DNA of 64,000 nucleotides, taken from assembly GCA_020137815.1 (NCBI GenBank), contig CM035353.1, positions 391,501 through 455,500 of the forward strand, in the 5' to 3' direction. Below are positions 49,866 through 61,210 of this stretch, one piece after another. The notes beneath the pieces were generated by a model. That model ran no database searches. It was not told the origin of the DNA and saw nothing but the letters and a program-made list of their open reading frames with translations. Positions within the stretch are counted from its first letter, which is position 1. Each line of letters opens with the position of its first letter. This DNA comes from Hormiphora californensis. Its lineage: Eukaryota > Ctenophora > Tentaculata > Cydippida > Pleurobrachiidae. Made by a program: the position numbers and the translations under genes.

Positions 49866-52110
49866 GGGTTTAGAATCCCTTTTATCCTGCACGTGGGGGA
49901 CTGATCCTCAGTTGGGGATTTGCCTAGTGGGTTTTTTTTCTCAAAAAACTAAAAAAATTCTTTCCTGGGGTGTCATTTTAACCGGGGGGAAATTTATTTT
50001 TAGTTGGGACTAATTTGGTTCGGACTATTAAGATCCAGGTGAAGGGGCCCGGGAACTCTTTAGTTTGGGGGAAAACAGGGGGGGAAAAAGGGCTTCTTTG
50101 GGGTTCTATTAAAGGTTTTGTTTTGGGGCTTTTGGTGATTTTTTTTAAAATTTTGACTCGTGGGGGTTTCTCCGTTTTCTCCCTCTATTATCTCTTTTTT
50201 TTTAATTTTTTTTTCCCCCCCCTTTTTAAAAATTTTCCCTTCCAGGGTTTCGCCCTGGGGACGATTTTGGGGGTTTTATCCTCATGGGTGAGACCCCAGG
50301 GGTTTTACCCCGGGGGCCCTGATCCTGGGGGGTATTACCTGGGGGGTATTATTCGGGGGATCTTTAGGGGGGTTTATCCCTTTTGGGACTGCCCTTTGGG
50401 GTTTCGCCCTCATTGACCACCCTCTTTTTTGGGAAATGGGTTTTACACCTATTGGGTATTGTTCAGGGGGGGCGATCCTGGGGGGTGATTGATCCTCTTC
50501 TTTCCCCCCCCCTCCCTCCCTTTCCCCCCCCCTTTTTTCCCCCTCTCCCCCCCCCTTTTTTTTTTTCCCCCCCCAAAAAAAACCCCCCCCTTTTTTTTTT
50601 TTTTCCCCCCCCCCCCCTTTTTTTAAAAAAATTTTTTTTTTAAATTTTTCCCTAAATTTTTTTTTCCAAAATTTTTTTAAAAGGGGGGTTTTTTTTTTTT
50701 CCCTTTCCCACCCCCCCCTTTTCCCCCCCTTTTCCCGGTTTTTTCCCCTTTTCTTTTTTTTGGGGGTTTTTTTTTCCCCTTTTTTTGCCCCCCCCCTTTT
50801 TTTTTGGGGGTTTTTAAAGGTTTCCCCCCCCCCTTTTTTTTTTTTCCCTTCTTCGGGTTTCCCTCTTCCCCCTTTTCTTTTTTCCCTCCCCCCCCCCCCT
50901 TTTTTTTCCCCTCCTCTCTCGTCCCCCTCCCTCCTTTTCTCTCCCCTTCTTTTTTCTTTCCCCTTTTCCCTCTTTTTCCCCTCCCCCCCCTCGTCCCCAA
51001 CCATTCATCATGTATTTGTCACTGAGATCCATTTTGCACTGAGCATTTTTTTCCTCCTCCTTTTCCATACTTTTTAGTTTCTTGATCTCGTCCACCCTTC
51101 TCCCTTTCTTCTCCACCCCCCTCTCCCCTCCTCCTGTCTTGCCGCGTTCTGTTCTAAAAAGCCAAAAATAAGAAAGGGGTTTTAGAGAAAAAGAGAGGGT
51201 GAGAAGAGGAGAAAGAGATTAGAGAAAGGGTGAGGGGGGAAAGGGGGAATTAAAAAGGGAGGGGAGGGTGGGGGGTTTTTTTTTTTAAATTTTTTTTTTT
51301 CCCCCCCCCCCCTTTTTTTTGCCCCCCCCAAAAAAAAGGGGGGGGGGGGGGGGGGGTTTTTTTTTTTTTTTTTTTTCCCCCTTTTTTTTTCCCCCTTTTT
51401 TTTTTTTTTTTGTTTTTTTTTTTCCCCCCCCCCCCCCCCCCCCCTCGTTTTTGACTGCCCCCTAAAGTAATCGGGCCCTTTAGTAAAAGTGGGAAAGAAA
51501 TGAATCAAAAAAACCCCCCTTGGGTGAATTGTTTTTTTAATCATTTAACAGTTGCTTTTCCCTTTGAGGCCGTCTTAAATAGTATTTACAACAAAAGGGG
51601 AAACTTTAAGATGCCATTGTAAATCTCGTTACTCTCAGTTTAAATTTCCATGTTTAAAAATTTGATCCTATCCCCCTTTTTGAAAATTTAAATTTCCGCA
51701 ATTTCGCTCTTTTTTGGTAAGGAACAAAAGAGAAATCCTCTTGTTTTGTGGGGAACCCCGGGGGGGAATTTCCCAACTCTTTTGGTGTTTTAAAAAAAAT
51801 TTTCCTAAATTTTCATTTTATAGGGGTATTCCCTAAGGGAAAATTTAAAGGTTAATTGCGAAAATTTGGGTTTTTCCCTAAAAACTTCCCTCATCAAAAA
51901 GAATGTGGTAGAGAAAAAATTGGCACTGAAGAGGGTAAATTTTCCTGAAATCACAACACCCCCTTTCCCAAGTGAATAAAATGTGTAAAAGGGAAATAAA
52001 GGGAAAAAGGAAGTCCCGAAGAGGGTGAATGCAAAAATATGGGTTTTAAAAGGAAAAATTAAAAAGGGGGCAATTTTAAAAGGGCGAAAAAAAAAAAAGG
52101 AAAAGAGAGA
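49866..52110. other. Homopolymer-inflated, probably mis-assembled sequence
   Basis: The minisatellite dissolves into runs such as GGGGG, TTTTTTTT and CCCCCCCC. Between 50500 and 51450 almost nothing but homopolymer runs remains. From 51540 to 52100 more normal sequence returns but with stretched runs. Lys/Gly/Glu and Phe/Pro frames here are artefacts. I read this as consensus error over a long repeat. Confidence 0.7.
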
Positions 52111-53574
52111 GTGGCTGAGTGGGGAGCAAGAGAGAGATAGTGGGGATAAGATGAGAGAGAGAGAGAGAGAGAGCGAGAGATAGAGATCAGGAGGGAGAGA
52201 GAAAGAGAGAGAGAAAGAAAGGGAAAGATAATGATAGAGAGGAACGGCTGACACTGGTGGGGCGGAGAGAGAGAGAGAGTACAAGTTTTCTCCGTCCCAA
52301 ACTTCGTATACTGCAGCAGTATTCAACCTGTGTGAGAGTCTAGAACGATTTTGCAGTACTAATAATATTAGTCTAATATTCAATTAAGAACAGGAGCTTT
52401 CGACTGATCTATGTCAGACGTCTTCAGCTACTGTAACCCGTACTTAGTACTACTACTACTAAAGTAACGTGTGGTGGGGAATTAGGTTTCTATAGACACT
52501 ATAGTGTGTTTGTATGTGTGTGCAACACCAGAGCATACATCACACACAAATGGTCAACTCAAGCTGTACTTGAGATGACCATTTAAAGATAAGTACACAC
52601 AAGCAAAAAGAGCTTGAGTCTCGCAGTTCAGAACATTTTAACACAATACAATAAGCGATAATGTATAATCCCGGATAACCTGTAGATAGCTCGGATAGCC
52701 CGGATGATCGTAGGTATTTTCACGATATAGCTATTCCAGAATTATATGCAGTATTGTAACATCAGATAAAGGAAGGAATTTTCATGCTAGTATTTTGACA
52801 TGCTGTGTGCAGTGTGCTTTCTATCACTTTATCGCATGTACCTCGCGGCTCCCACTACGGCCAGACATAATTGTTAAACCATATGATCCAGGAACCGACC
52901 GAAACAAGTATACAACCAATCAGAACTCGTTATTTAGGTCACGTGACTGGTTATCAGCCAATCAGTGACCAGTATTTCCTGATTCGGTCAGTTCCTGATA
53001 TGATCCTTACATGTCTCTAGTGATCGAACACGTCCTCTCCTCGTACGCCCCAGGACCTGAGTTTGAACAAAAAACATCCAAATAATGGGATCCGATCCTT
53101 GGGTGAGTTGGACCAGATCCAACACTGTGATCCGATCCGGGGGCCACCATTGGAATGACGAATGTGTGTAGTAATGCTGCCGCTTGTATAGTGGCATTAC
53201 CGTAATGGAATTACAGTAATAAGTTCATGTGTTGATTGGACAAGTTAGACTCGCTGGATATTATTGGAAGAAACCAGATATTTCGGTGTATAACACCATC
53301 ATCAGTAGTAGCTCAAATGCATGTTTCAGCACGTACTAGCGCACTGATTGGCCACGGTTGTGCGTCTTCTTACCGTATCTCCGTTTTCCATTACCGGTTT
53401 CCCACTACAAGCGACCGGGTTACAGCTGGGGTTGGGGGGGTCTACACGAAACACGTGTTTTGTAACATGTAACACGCACAAAAAGGTTTACGTTCCCCGC
53501 CCTTACCTGCATCGCGTTGTTGCGATTGGCTTAATTCTTATACTATAAATAATATGTAACAGCAATGTGTTGCA
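52111..53574. other. Spacer with GA tract and MITE
   Basis: GA-rich tract at 52155-52280 and MITE copy 2 at 52890-52996. 53050-53150 contains GATCCGATCC/GGATCGGATC-type inverted motifs. No gene recognised. Confidence 0.45.
52890..52996. mobile_element. 107-bp MITE with CCAAT and CACGTG boxes, copy 2
   Basis: AGGAACCGACCGAAACAAGT start and TTCGGTCAGTTCCT end; internal CAACCAATCAGAACTCG, GGTCACGTGACTGG and GCCAATCAGTGACC as in the other copies. Confidence 0.85.
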
Positions 53575-54856
53575 TATAATACTGTGTGTTTTTAAATGAC
53601 TGAGACTGTTCAAATCGACATAGCGTAAAAAGTTGTGAATATTTTGCTCTGAAATTTTAGGGCAAGGTAGATGGCTACCTGCCATTTATTGTACTTGAAT
53701 TTCAGCAAAATCGGTCGTTCCTGAATGAACCTGTAGCCCAAAAACCTCCTCTAACTTTGAGCGCTCAGATCTCTGCAACCTGATGAGGTAGAGAGCTCAA
53801 ACTTTCACATTATGTTCATTAGACATTTTACAAACTTTTGGCTGCTTGGTTTGGAGATATCTTTTTTAGTTCCTTCGCAGGAACACGGCAAAGTGGTGTA
53901 ACTCGGCCTAATTGGGAGCATTTTTGCCCTCAGGTATCACGTATCACGTGTCTTACTGGGGGTAATCATCCCCAAGCAATGTGTTACACCGATTGTGTAA
54001 TTGGTGCTGAGTGCGGTTAAGCGTGGTGCTTCGTCAGCAGACGTGATCATAGTGTCTGAAATCGTTGACAAGCTCAAATCCAGACAAATTTTTCTAATTC
54101 TCTTCCTTTACATCCTGCTGTCTCTCTCTCTTTTTTGTTACAAGGTCACGTGATTAGCTGTCGAACATCTCGACATAAAACAACGTCTATAGTTTCACCA
54201 ATTCGCTCTCTCTATCTGCTGAGTATAACTCTCGTCATGACGAAGAAGATGTGACTCTCTTCCTTTCTCTCTATTTCTCTCGCGATCTCTTTCTCTCTCT
54301 CTTGTCATGACGAAGCGTCACGCTCTACCACACTCAGCACCACAGCTAGTCACGTGACCTTGTCAACGATTTCAGACACTATGATCACGTCTGCTGACGA
54401 AGCGCCACACTTTTCCATGCTCAACACCAATTACACAATCGGTGTAACACATGGCTGGGGGCTGATTACCCCCAGTAAGACACGTGATACGTGATACCTA
54501 AGGGCAAAAATGCTCTCAATTAGGCCGAGTTACACCACTTTGGCGTGTTCCTGCGAAGGAACTAAAAAAGATATCGCCAAACCAAGCAGCCAAAAGTTTG
54601 TAAAATGTCTAATGAACATATTGTAAAAGTTTGAGCTCTCTACCTCATCAGGTAACAGAGATCTGAGTGCTCAAAGTTAGAGGAGGTTTTTGGCCTACAG
54701 GTTCATTCAGGAACGACCGATTTTGCTGAAATTCAAGTACAATAAATGGCAGGTAGCCATCTACCTTGTCCTAAAATTTCAGAGCAAAATATTCACAACT
54801 TTTGACGCTATGTCGATTTGAACAGTCTCAGTCATTTAAAAACACACAGTATTATA
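53575..54856. mobile_element. Large foldback element, 1.28 kb
   Basis: Termini TATAATACTGTGTGTTTTTA and TAAAAACACACAGTATTATA. The arms of about 500 bp are near-identical reverse complements (for example TTGAACAGTCTCAGTCATTT against its mirror). The central loop of about 280 bp is CT-rich (54110-54310). No coding frame. It ends about 190 bp before the C-type lectin start. Confidence 0.88.
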
Positions 54857-55048
54857 TAGTACAATTTAAAGCATCTTGCATCAAGCTAGTAAAGGCAGGG
54901 AATGCCATTTCCTGCCTTTGCTACTTTTCTTGGAAATGGGACGAGGACAGGGTTGCGAGGAGACTAGCACTCTCTCTCTCTCACTCACTCTCTCTCACTC
55001 ACTCAATCTCAGTCATTCAATTCCTCAAACTCAAGCCCTTACTTTGCC

Positions 55049-56260
55049 ATGGCAGTCGTGAACCATCCTTCATTTGCATTACTACTTTGTACTGCACTTA
55101 TTGCAGCCGTTAGTGGTACGTAATATACAGCGTTATCTTATGGGCGACCTTTCTTCATAAAATATTTAAATATGTTATTCTTTTTTACTCGATTGATAGA
55201 TGGCATAGCACTCACACATTTCTCTGGATAATATTTTCGTAATATATTAACACGTCATTTACCATGATTTCCTTGGATTATAAGGTGCCAACGTCATTTG
55301 TACGGATTACGGAAAAGATATTGGTGGTGGCGGTGGAGGTATTGGAAACTATTATCAAGCTCCCATCCCCCAGAATTGTAAATCTAATGGCTGGTACCCA
55401 AACTTCCGCATTAAAAAGGCATCACCTTGCAAACCCGGGTGGAAAAAGTTTGAGGGAAAGTGCTACTCTGAAGTACAGATTCCTGGAAATAAGGTATACA
55501 ATGTATTAATAGCATGTATGCTATACATGCTATTTACATCATTTTAATTTCCTTTTAGTTTTTCATGGTGTAAAAATAAGCCATGTATCCCCATTCCCCA
55601 GTCCCCAAAGGGGGAAACAGTCGATGAATGAATATCGGGTTCACGGCTATTTACCACTAATACCTGAGATCTTAGGGTTCAGTGACGGCTATTTCAGGGA
55701 AATACTCAGGGAATAGCCCTGAGATCTCATTGGTCTCACTCTCAGGGGTGAAAATCCGTGAACCTTCGAGATTCAGGCACGACTGTTTCCCCCTATAAAG
55801 TAGACCAGGTATATTCAGTGCTTTAATTAATATATTTCTAATTATAACTAATTTACAGCAAAAGACACCTAGAGAGGCGGAGGAGCTGTGTAATAGAGAT
55901 AACGGGCATATGTTTGTACCCTCCAGTATCAAGGAGATCAAATGGATCAGAGCGAACACTAAAGCTATCCAAACCAGCTGGACCCACATGGGCTTTTTCT
56001 GCGCTCGGCCGGGTTTCTTTGGCCAGCCCAAGAACAAGGTCAGGGTAAAGCATGTCTATGCAGTAACTGGTGAGGACACACGATCATTTGGACCAAGAAT
56101 GAAGGAAATAGGATTCAACAGTGGTGGTGGTGTGCAACCAGGTAATCACGAGCACAAATGTAGTCAATGGGATGCACGCAGCCACGAACTGGGAAAACAT
56201 TGGTGGCTGGGAAACTGTCGCGAACGTCAGCCGTGGTTCTGTGAAGCATTCGATGGCTAA
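55049..56260 (+). CDS. Secreted C-type lectin (3 exons, 225 aa)
   Basis: Exons 55049-55115, 55285-55493, 55859-56260; phases agree. Signal peptide residues 1-22 (ALLLCTALIAAVS). A Gly-rich linker (GGGGGGIGNYY) leads to a C-type lectin-like domain from about residue 75. It has the opening CKPGWKKFEGKCY, helix 1 REAEELCNRDNGHM, core W/H aromatics, and the closing WWLGNCRERQPWFCEAF. Cysteine spacing fits the fold. No EPN or QPD sugar-specificity motif and no clear WND, so calcium-dependent sugar binding is uncertain. Secreted, probably extracellular recognition. The stop codon coincides with the edge of a MITE (see 56258). Intron 2 carries a small MITE with GGGGGAAACAGTCG ends. Confidence 0.88.
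55609..55796. mobile_element. MITE with GGGGGAAACAGTCG termini
   Basis: About 188 bp. Starts AAGGGGGAAACAGTCG and ends GCACGACTGTTTCCCCC; internal inverted GGTTCACGG and CCGTGAACC, and CTGAGATCT motifs. Sits in intron 2 of the lectin gene. Confidence 0.75.
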
Positions 56261-56330
56261 ACAACCAATCAGAACTCGTTATTTAGGTCACGTGACTGGT
56301 TATCAGCCAATCAGGGACCAGTATTTCCTA
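56258..56330. mobile_element. CCAAT/CACGTG MITE, truncated copy 3
   Basis: Starts inside the element at TAAACAACCAATCAGAACTC and ends at CAGTATTTCCT, lacking both termini. It begins exactly at the lectin stop codon TAA. Confidence 0.8.
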
Positions 56331-57249
56331 AAAGAAATGGTTTCCGTTTCCTGCAGTAACATCACTTATTTTTTCCCCTTTGAAACGCTGTAAACAATGT
56401 GTTTTCCCTGCTTATTTTTCACACTTATCACATCAACGATGTTATATATATATTATATATATATATATATTAATATATATCTATAGATCTCAAATCCATC
56501 CCCAAAACAGTAAATTCTGTATGGGGATAGATGATCGATATATCACTGCACTGGCAAGTGCCCAAGAGCATCCCCCGCCAGCTGAAGTTTGCACCAATGA
56601 GGGAAATCATACGACTCTTACTGCAGTTAGCGACAATCGAGAAAACAGATAGCATAACTCTTTTAAGCGACAGTGCTGTGTAATTTCTCAAAACTCTTAT
56701 TCTTAGTGAGCAACAGGGAAAAGAATTGGGGAGAGAAAGTGAGAGACAGGGTGCCCCCTTGAGAGAGATTATCTCGCGCGGCGCATTGGCACGTGCGGTT
56801 TGGGCGCTGGCAGGCTTTTACATGTTGCAACATGTAAAAGCCTGCCAGCGCCCAAACCGCACGTGCCAGAGCGCCGCGCGTTACTATCTTGCTCTCTCTC
56901 ACTCACTAGCTGCATTCTGATTGGCTGTTATCGATCACATGTACGCAGTCACAGGCTATCCCTGTGCACTAGGACTTATCACGTGACCTTTCACGTGACC
57001 AGATTCTGTGATCCCCGGTCAGTTAAGAGTTTTAAGAGTTTATACGTCGCTAAGTAGCGGCGCTTACGACACAAGAGAATGGAATCACCATTCTCTTACT
57101 CTTGATATCTCTTACAAGAAAATAAGAGTTATTTTGGAAAACAGTCAGCACCTGTCGCTTACTCCAGTAAGCGATTGCGAAATCAATCAGCACCTGCTAA
57201 CTTCAGTAAGAGTCGTATGATATCCCTCAATGTTACTTTTAACTACATA
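56331..57249. other. Intergenic, palindrome inside
   Basis: (TA)n at 56442-56482. A near-perfect palindrome lies at 56775-56880 centred on CATGTTGCAACATG at 56827, with arms reading GGGCGCTGGCAGGCTTTTA; two mismatches near the outer ends. No gene. Confidence 0.65.
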
Positions 57250-57915
57250 CAAGGTTTAGAGTTTAGAGTTTAAAGTCTCATTACCAAATTCCAAATTAAC
57301 TGGCTAGAAAGGCTCGAAAACGGTTCAAAAACGGGGGGGGGGGACAATTTAGAGTCTTTCCAGGGACATTTTTCTCGAAAATTTGAGTCCAAAAAAACAC
57401 ATCCAATCACCATAAGGGACCAGTTAGAGATTTTACTACTAGAGCCAGGTTCTTGATGCCAGAAAACTGCTGACACTGCTGACACTGTCGCGTGCGCTAC
57501 TTTCAATGCAATTCACATTCGAAATCCCTGCTAGTCATCGAAGATGTCGCGCGCAGCATGGTTCATAAGGATTCTCCCAGCTAACTCCTGGTGCTAGTTT
57601 CCAATACTGGTGCCAGTTTCCAATCTGCAACTGGAGCGTAAAACTTTGGGATTGACATAGAAAATACCCAAAAACATTTAGCAAAGTCTCAGCACCAGCA
57701 AAAATTCCTTCTGATAGTTTGATGCCAAAAACACACTTCCAGGTATTAGACTTAGAGCTCCGGAAACACCAGGAACCTTGAATGAGGGTATAGAATAGTC
57801 CAAGTATGAAGTTTCCTGTTTCATAAGCTAATCGCTTGTAAAGATCCCACATGAACATCCTGTATGTACAGTATAAAGTGTATGTTGTGCCTCTGGCTCT
57901 AGCTCTGAACAATCA
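57250..57915. mobile_element. Degenerate relative of the 62618-63272 foldback
   Basis: Shares GATTGACATAGAAAATACCC, AGCAAAGTCTCAGCACCAGC and TTGAATGAGGGTATAGAATA with the later element and ends CTTGTAAAGATCC. Left half decayed. It contains a G10 run at 57335. Confidence 0.7.
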
Positions 57916-58382
57916 TTAAACACCGTGGTGTGCGAGTGTGAGAAAGATTTGGAAAATGGCAACATTTAAATTTTCTCACGTTTCAGGTGGTGGCATGCTC
58001 TTTTAAATGTACGTTTTGGATGTCACAACATTTTACTATTCTAAGTTATTTCTTGTCGTTAAATGCTTGCGGTACACAATTAACGACTATGCAACCAACC
58101 CGGTGTGATTGTGATCGATGCTTCGAAGAAATTGCTTCGAAGATCTCGGTGTGATCCCGTCGTAATAATAACTGGTAATACTTTTAAGCAAAGATGGGAC
58201 TGTACCCAAAAATATCATAATCAAGTGTATACAATTCATTCAACTGCCTTTGTTTCTCCCTACTTAACTGTTTTATATACACCTGCACTGCTTGCTCTAT
58301 CGAGGTGCCCGATGAGATTGCGTTAGCGTTTGTAGATAGTAACTGATCACTGTATTTAGTTAGCCCAAGCTGTGAGACTAGC

Positions 58383-58489
58383 AGGAACCGACCGACACAA
58401 GTAAACAACCAATCAGAACTCGTTATTTAGGTCACGTGACTGGTTATTAGCCAATCAGGGACCAGTATTTTCTGATTCGGTCGGTTCCT
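58383..58489. mobile_element. 107-bp MITE with CCAAT and CACGTG boxes, copy 4
   Basis: AGGAACCGACCGACACAAGT start, TCGGTCGGTTCCT end, full internal CCAAT-CACGTG-CCAAT set. Immediately adjoins the 130-bp palindrome. Confidence 0.9.
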
Positions 58490-58492
58490 GGT

Positions 58493-58622
58493 GACATTTG
58501 TCAGAACGATCTAGATTATGTGGTTAAATTGGAGAACGGCGAGACAGAGCTACCTTATAAGGTAGCTCTGTCTCGCCGTTCTCCAATTTAACCACATAAT
58601 CTAGATCGTTCTGACAAATGTC
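58493..58622. repeat. Perfect 130-bp palindrome
   Basis: The 65-bp arm from GACATTTGTCAGAACGATCT to GACAGAGCTACCTTA is mirrored without mismatch around 58557/58558. The right arm is sulfotransferase coding sequence (minus strand); the left arm is its inverted copy. Either a genuine inverted duplication or an assembly artefact. Confidence 0.9.
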
Positions 58623-59279
58623 CGTTCTTATCGCACTTGCCGTCCAGTGATCGTTGTTCCACTTTTTATCGTTCCTCGACTTGGCATACAGGATCCAATC
58701 GACCATCTCGGTGAAGGTCGGTAGAACAAGATAAAGATTACCAGGTGACCCGTTTACAGGGTTTCCATTGTAGCCATTTATCCAACTCCTCGCCAAATAC
58801 TCTCTGCTGATCTCTAGATATGTTTCCCGATCGTGCGTGAAAGATTGTTGGTTTTATCCAGGCATTCCTGAATCCTGCCCTGTCGTCCTAGCTGACAAGC
58901 ACCTAAGCACCTTCCGGTAGTGAGATACTAGCCTGGAAAGTGGGTGCCGTATTATAGTAAACCGTTTCGTGTTTTCTGCCTCCTTCCTCCATACCCTCTT
59001 TTTGTCGCCCTTAACTAGACTCTCTGGAGAGAGCCACCGGTCATATATTCGCTCAAACCCGTCTTGACGACCCGTGTAATGTTCCGATGCACACGTGTTG
59101 ATAAAGAATAGCTTCCACGTGGTACTAGATGCTTTATAAACAGGAATACACGTGAGTTTTAGCTCGGGGAATGTGAACAAGTTGAACGCTTTAAAATTAG
59201 GATCACCCCTCTTTTTGCAGGCTGACTTAATGTGTTCAAGGCGTAGTACCCTCATGACCTGTCTGGCGCCGCGACCCAT
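58524..59279 (-). pseudogene. Carbohydrate sulfotransferase fragment with in-frame stop
   Basis: Frame from 59279. A 5'-PAPS-binding-like loop is at about residues 44-56 (CIPVYKASSTTWK, compare CxxPKxGSTxWK), and a 3'-phosphate-binding motif follows (FTIIRHPLSRLVSHYR). This is the sulfotransferase-2 family of Golgi carbohydrate sulfotransferases. A TAA at 58854-58856 interrupts. The same frame then resumes with family-like sequence (EISREYLARSW, LPTFTEMVDWIL, HWTASAIRTDIC, LDYVVKLE). A small intron removing the stop is possible. The Lys of the PAPS loop is displaced (VYKASST). The C-terminus is lost at the palindrome and no membrane anchor is seen at the N-terminus. Probably broken. Confidence 0.65.
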
Positions 59280-59399
59280 CTGAGCGCATTGAGAATCAAA
59301 TGGGGTATGGCGCCGCCATACAGCTCATAACCGATTCCGGGGTTTCAATACCATCCCCATAGTCTGAAGTTTCTTTTACAGCCGGCCGTGGTGTCTTGT

Positions 59400-60230
59400 T
59401 TTCCCATGGAGTTTCATTCAAAATATTTTCCACTAGAGTTTCATTCAAAATATTTTCCACTAGAGTATCGTATCAAAGACTGTCATCCAGCATCGGAAAT
59501 ATTGTATGGTCACAGAAACTCTTGATATCGGTTGTGAAGGAGAAACATTGGTCATTTCACAAAATGGGAGTTGATATGTCGAGTGCCTTTGACACCACTT
59601 AGAGGCGAGTGCTGCTGAATATCCTACAGGATGCAGGGTGCAGTGAGGATGACCTTCGCCTGGTCAGGTGCATGCTAGCTGATAAAAGCCTAAGAGTGAG
59701 AGTTGATATCTGTCTGTCTGACGAGTTTAACGTTTCTATCGGAGCTTTTAAAGAAAACCTGCTCCCATGGTAGAGTGGGAATACGCTGACGATGTAGATT
59801 TCATCGACGAATCTGTCGACAACCTGACAGCCATGTTATGTTACCTATCTGCCACCTTTGTAAACCTAGAGCAGTCTGGGAACAAGGGCCTAGGATCTCC
59901 CTTGCTACTAGGCTCAAGATCTGTCAGAGCATTGGCATTACGTGGAGCGCGTGTGAACTGTGGTCAGAGCATTGACCCCATGACTACTCAAGATATACGA
60001 GCTGCGCAAGTGATATCAGTGCTGATATATGTATGCAACTACAGCAGTTGGGTGGCACAGCTAAACAAACACTGCACTCACTCGATGTATCTCACAGGAA
60101 CCACCATCATCAGGTTTCCTATATTAAATATTTGTATCTCCAACAATACCCTGTATCATCACAGCGAACATGTATCCCGGGCACGGTGGAAAATGTTCGG
60201 TCATATTCGCTGTATCATGTGATATGATCA
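59400..60230 (+). pseudogene. Decayed non-LTR reverse transcriptase
   Basis: Pieces in shifting frames: DMSSAFDTT, LLNILQDAGCSEDDLRLVRC, then EYADDVDFIDES with the YADD box, and a tail with RARWKMFGHI. Several stops and shifts. Clearly a dead element. Confidence 0.75.
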
Positions 60231-61210
60231 GAGGTAGACGGCACCAAACAAACCTCATCGACCATACCCGGCTACTTTTTTGTAAGTTGGTCCCTAATGA
60301 CATTGTTCAGCCGTGTGACACAATTTTAGTTTGATTGGAACCGCGGTTTAGTTTACCAGAATTACAAATTGTCTTGTGAGTTTACTGGATAAAATTAATG
60401 ACTAAATAAAGCACGTTTGATGGGGTAATTGTGTAACTAATTGATTAATTGTTTCACTAATTAATTGTTATGAATTAAAACCCCTACACACTGACAAGGA
60501 ACAGGGATATTGAAAAATAACTAATATTTAGAATGTAAAAACAACTAAAACTCTGCATGCATGTTATTATAGTTTGTCTCTCAATGTTAACAACAGCAGT
60601 CTTATCTAATGAGATGCAGTCTTATCTAATGAGATGCAGCAGATCCCAAAGATAGAAAAGCATTCTTTCCATTCTTTCAACCCATTTAGGTACCAACAAC
60701 ACTGTTTTTCCGTCGGTATGCTTTCCGTTATCCGTGTGACTAATACAGGTTGTGTCAAAAAAATCTAACATCTCAACTATAAGCTCTATATATTCAACAT
60801 ATAACAGCTGCTACAGCACTGATTTGTTGTTTTGTTCAAACCCGGTCGAGTAACGCAACCAATGCGTACTCCAGTAACGTCGGTGCAAACTTTAGCTGAA
60901 ATTTTCTCCGACATTACTGTACCATATATAGAATAAAGTTTATGTGGTACCTCAAAAATCATTAAAAACCCGTTTTTTATGGTTTAAACCCTTCAAAATA
61001 GGCTAGTGAAATCTCTATTCTCTCCCTCCTATCAATAAATAATAATGAAGTTTCTTTACCTCCTTTGCTCTCTTGCTATCTTTATCTCCCTTTAATACCT
61101 CTCCCTTTAATACCTCACAGTATGAGGTATTAAAGGGAGAGGTATTACATGGAGTCACACAATCGCAGTATATTTTCTCGCCAAATGGCGTCGCGTGTCA
61201 GTCTGAGGTA
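60231..61210. other. Spacer downstream of the Fox gene
   Basis: AT-rich. It has an 18-bp tandem duplication (TCTTATCTAATGAGATGCAG, 60600-60640) and a hairpin at 61093-61147 (AATACCTCTCCCTTTAATAC and complement) in what would be the Fox 3' UTR. No gene recognised. Confidence 0.45.

Noticed and set aside
50282-51544. Lys/Glu/Gly-rich and Phe/Pro-rich frames
   Set aside because: They fall in homopolymer sequence that is probably mis-assembled.
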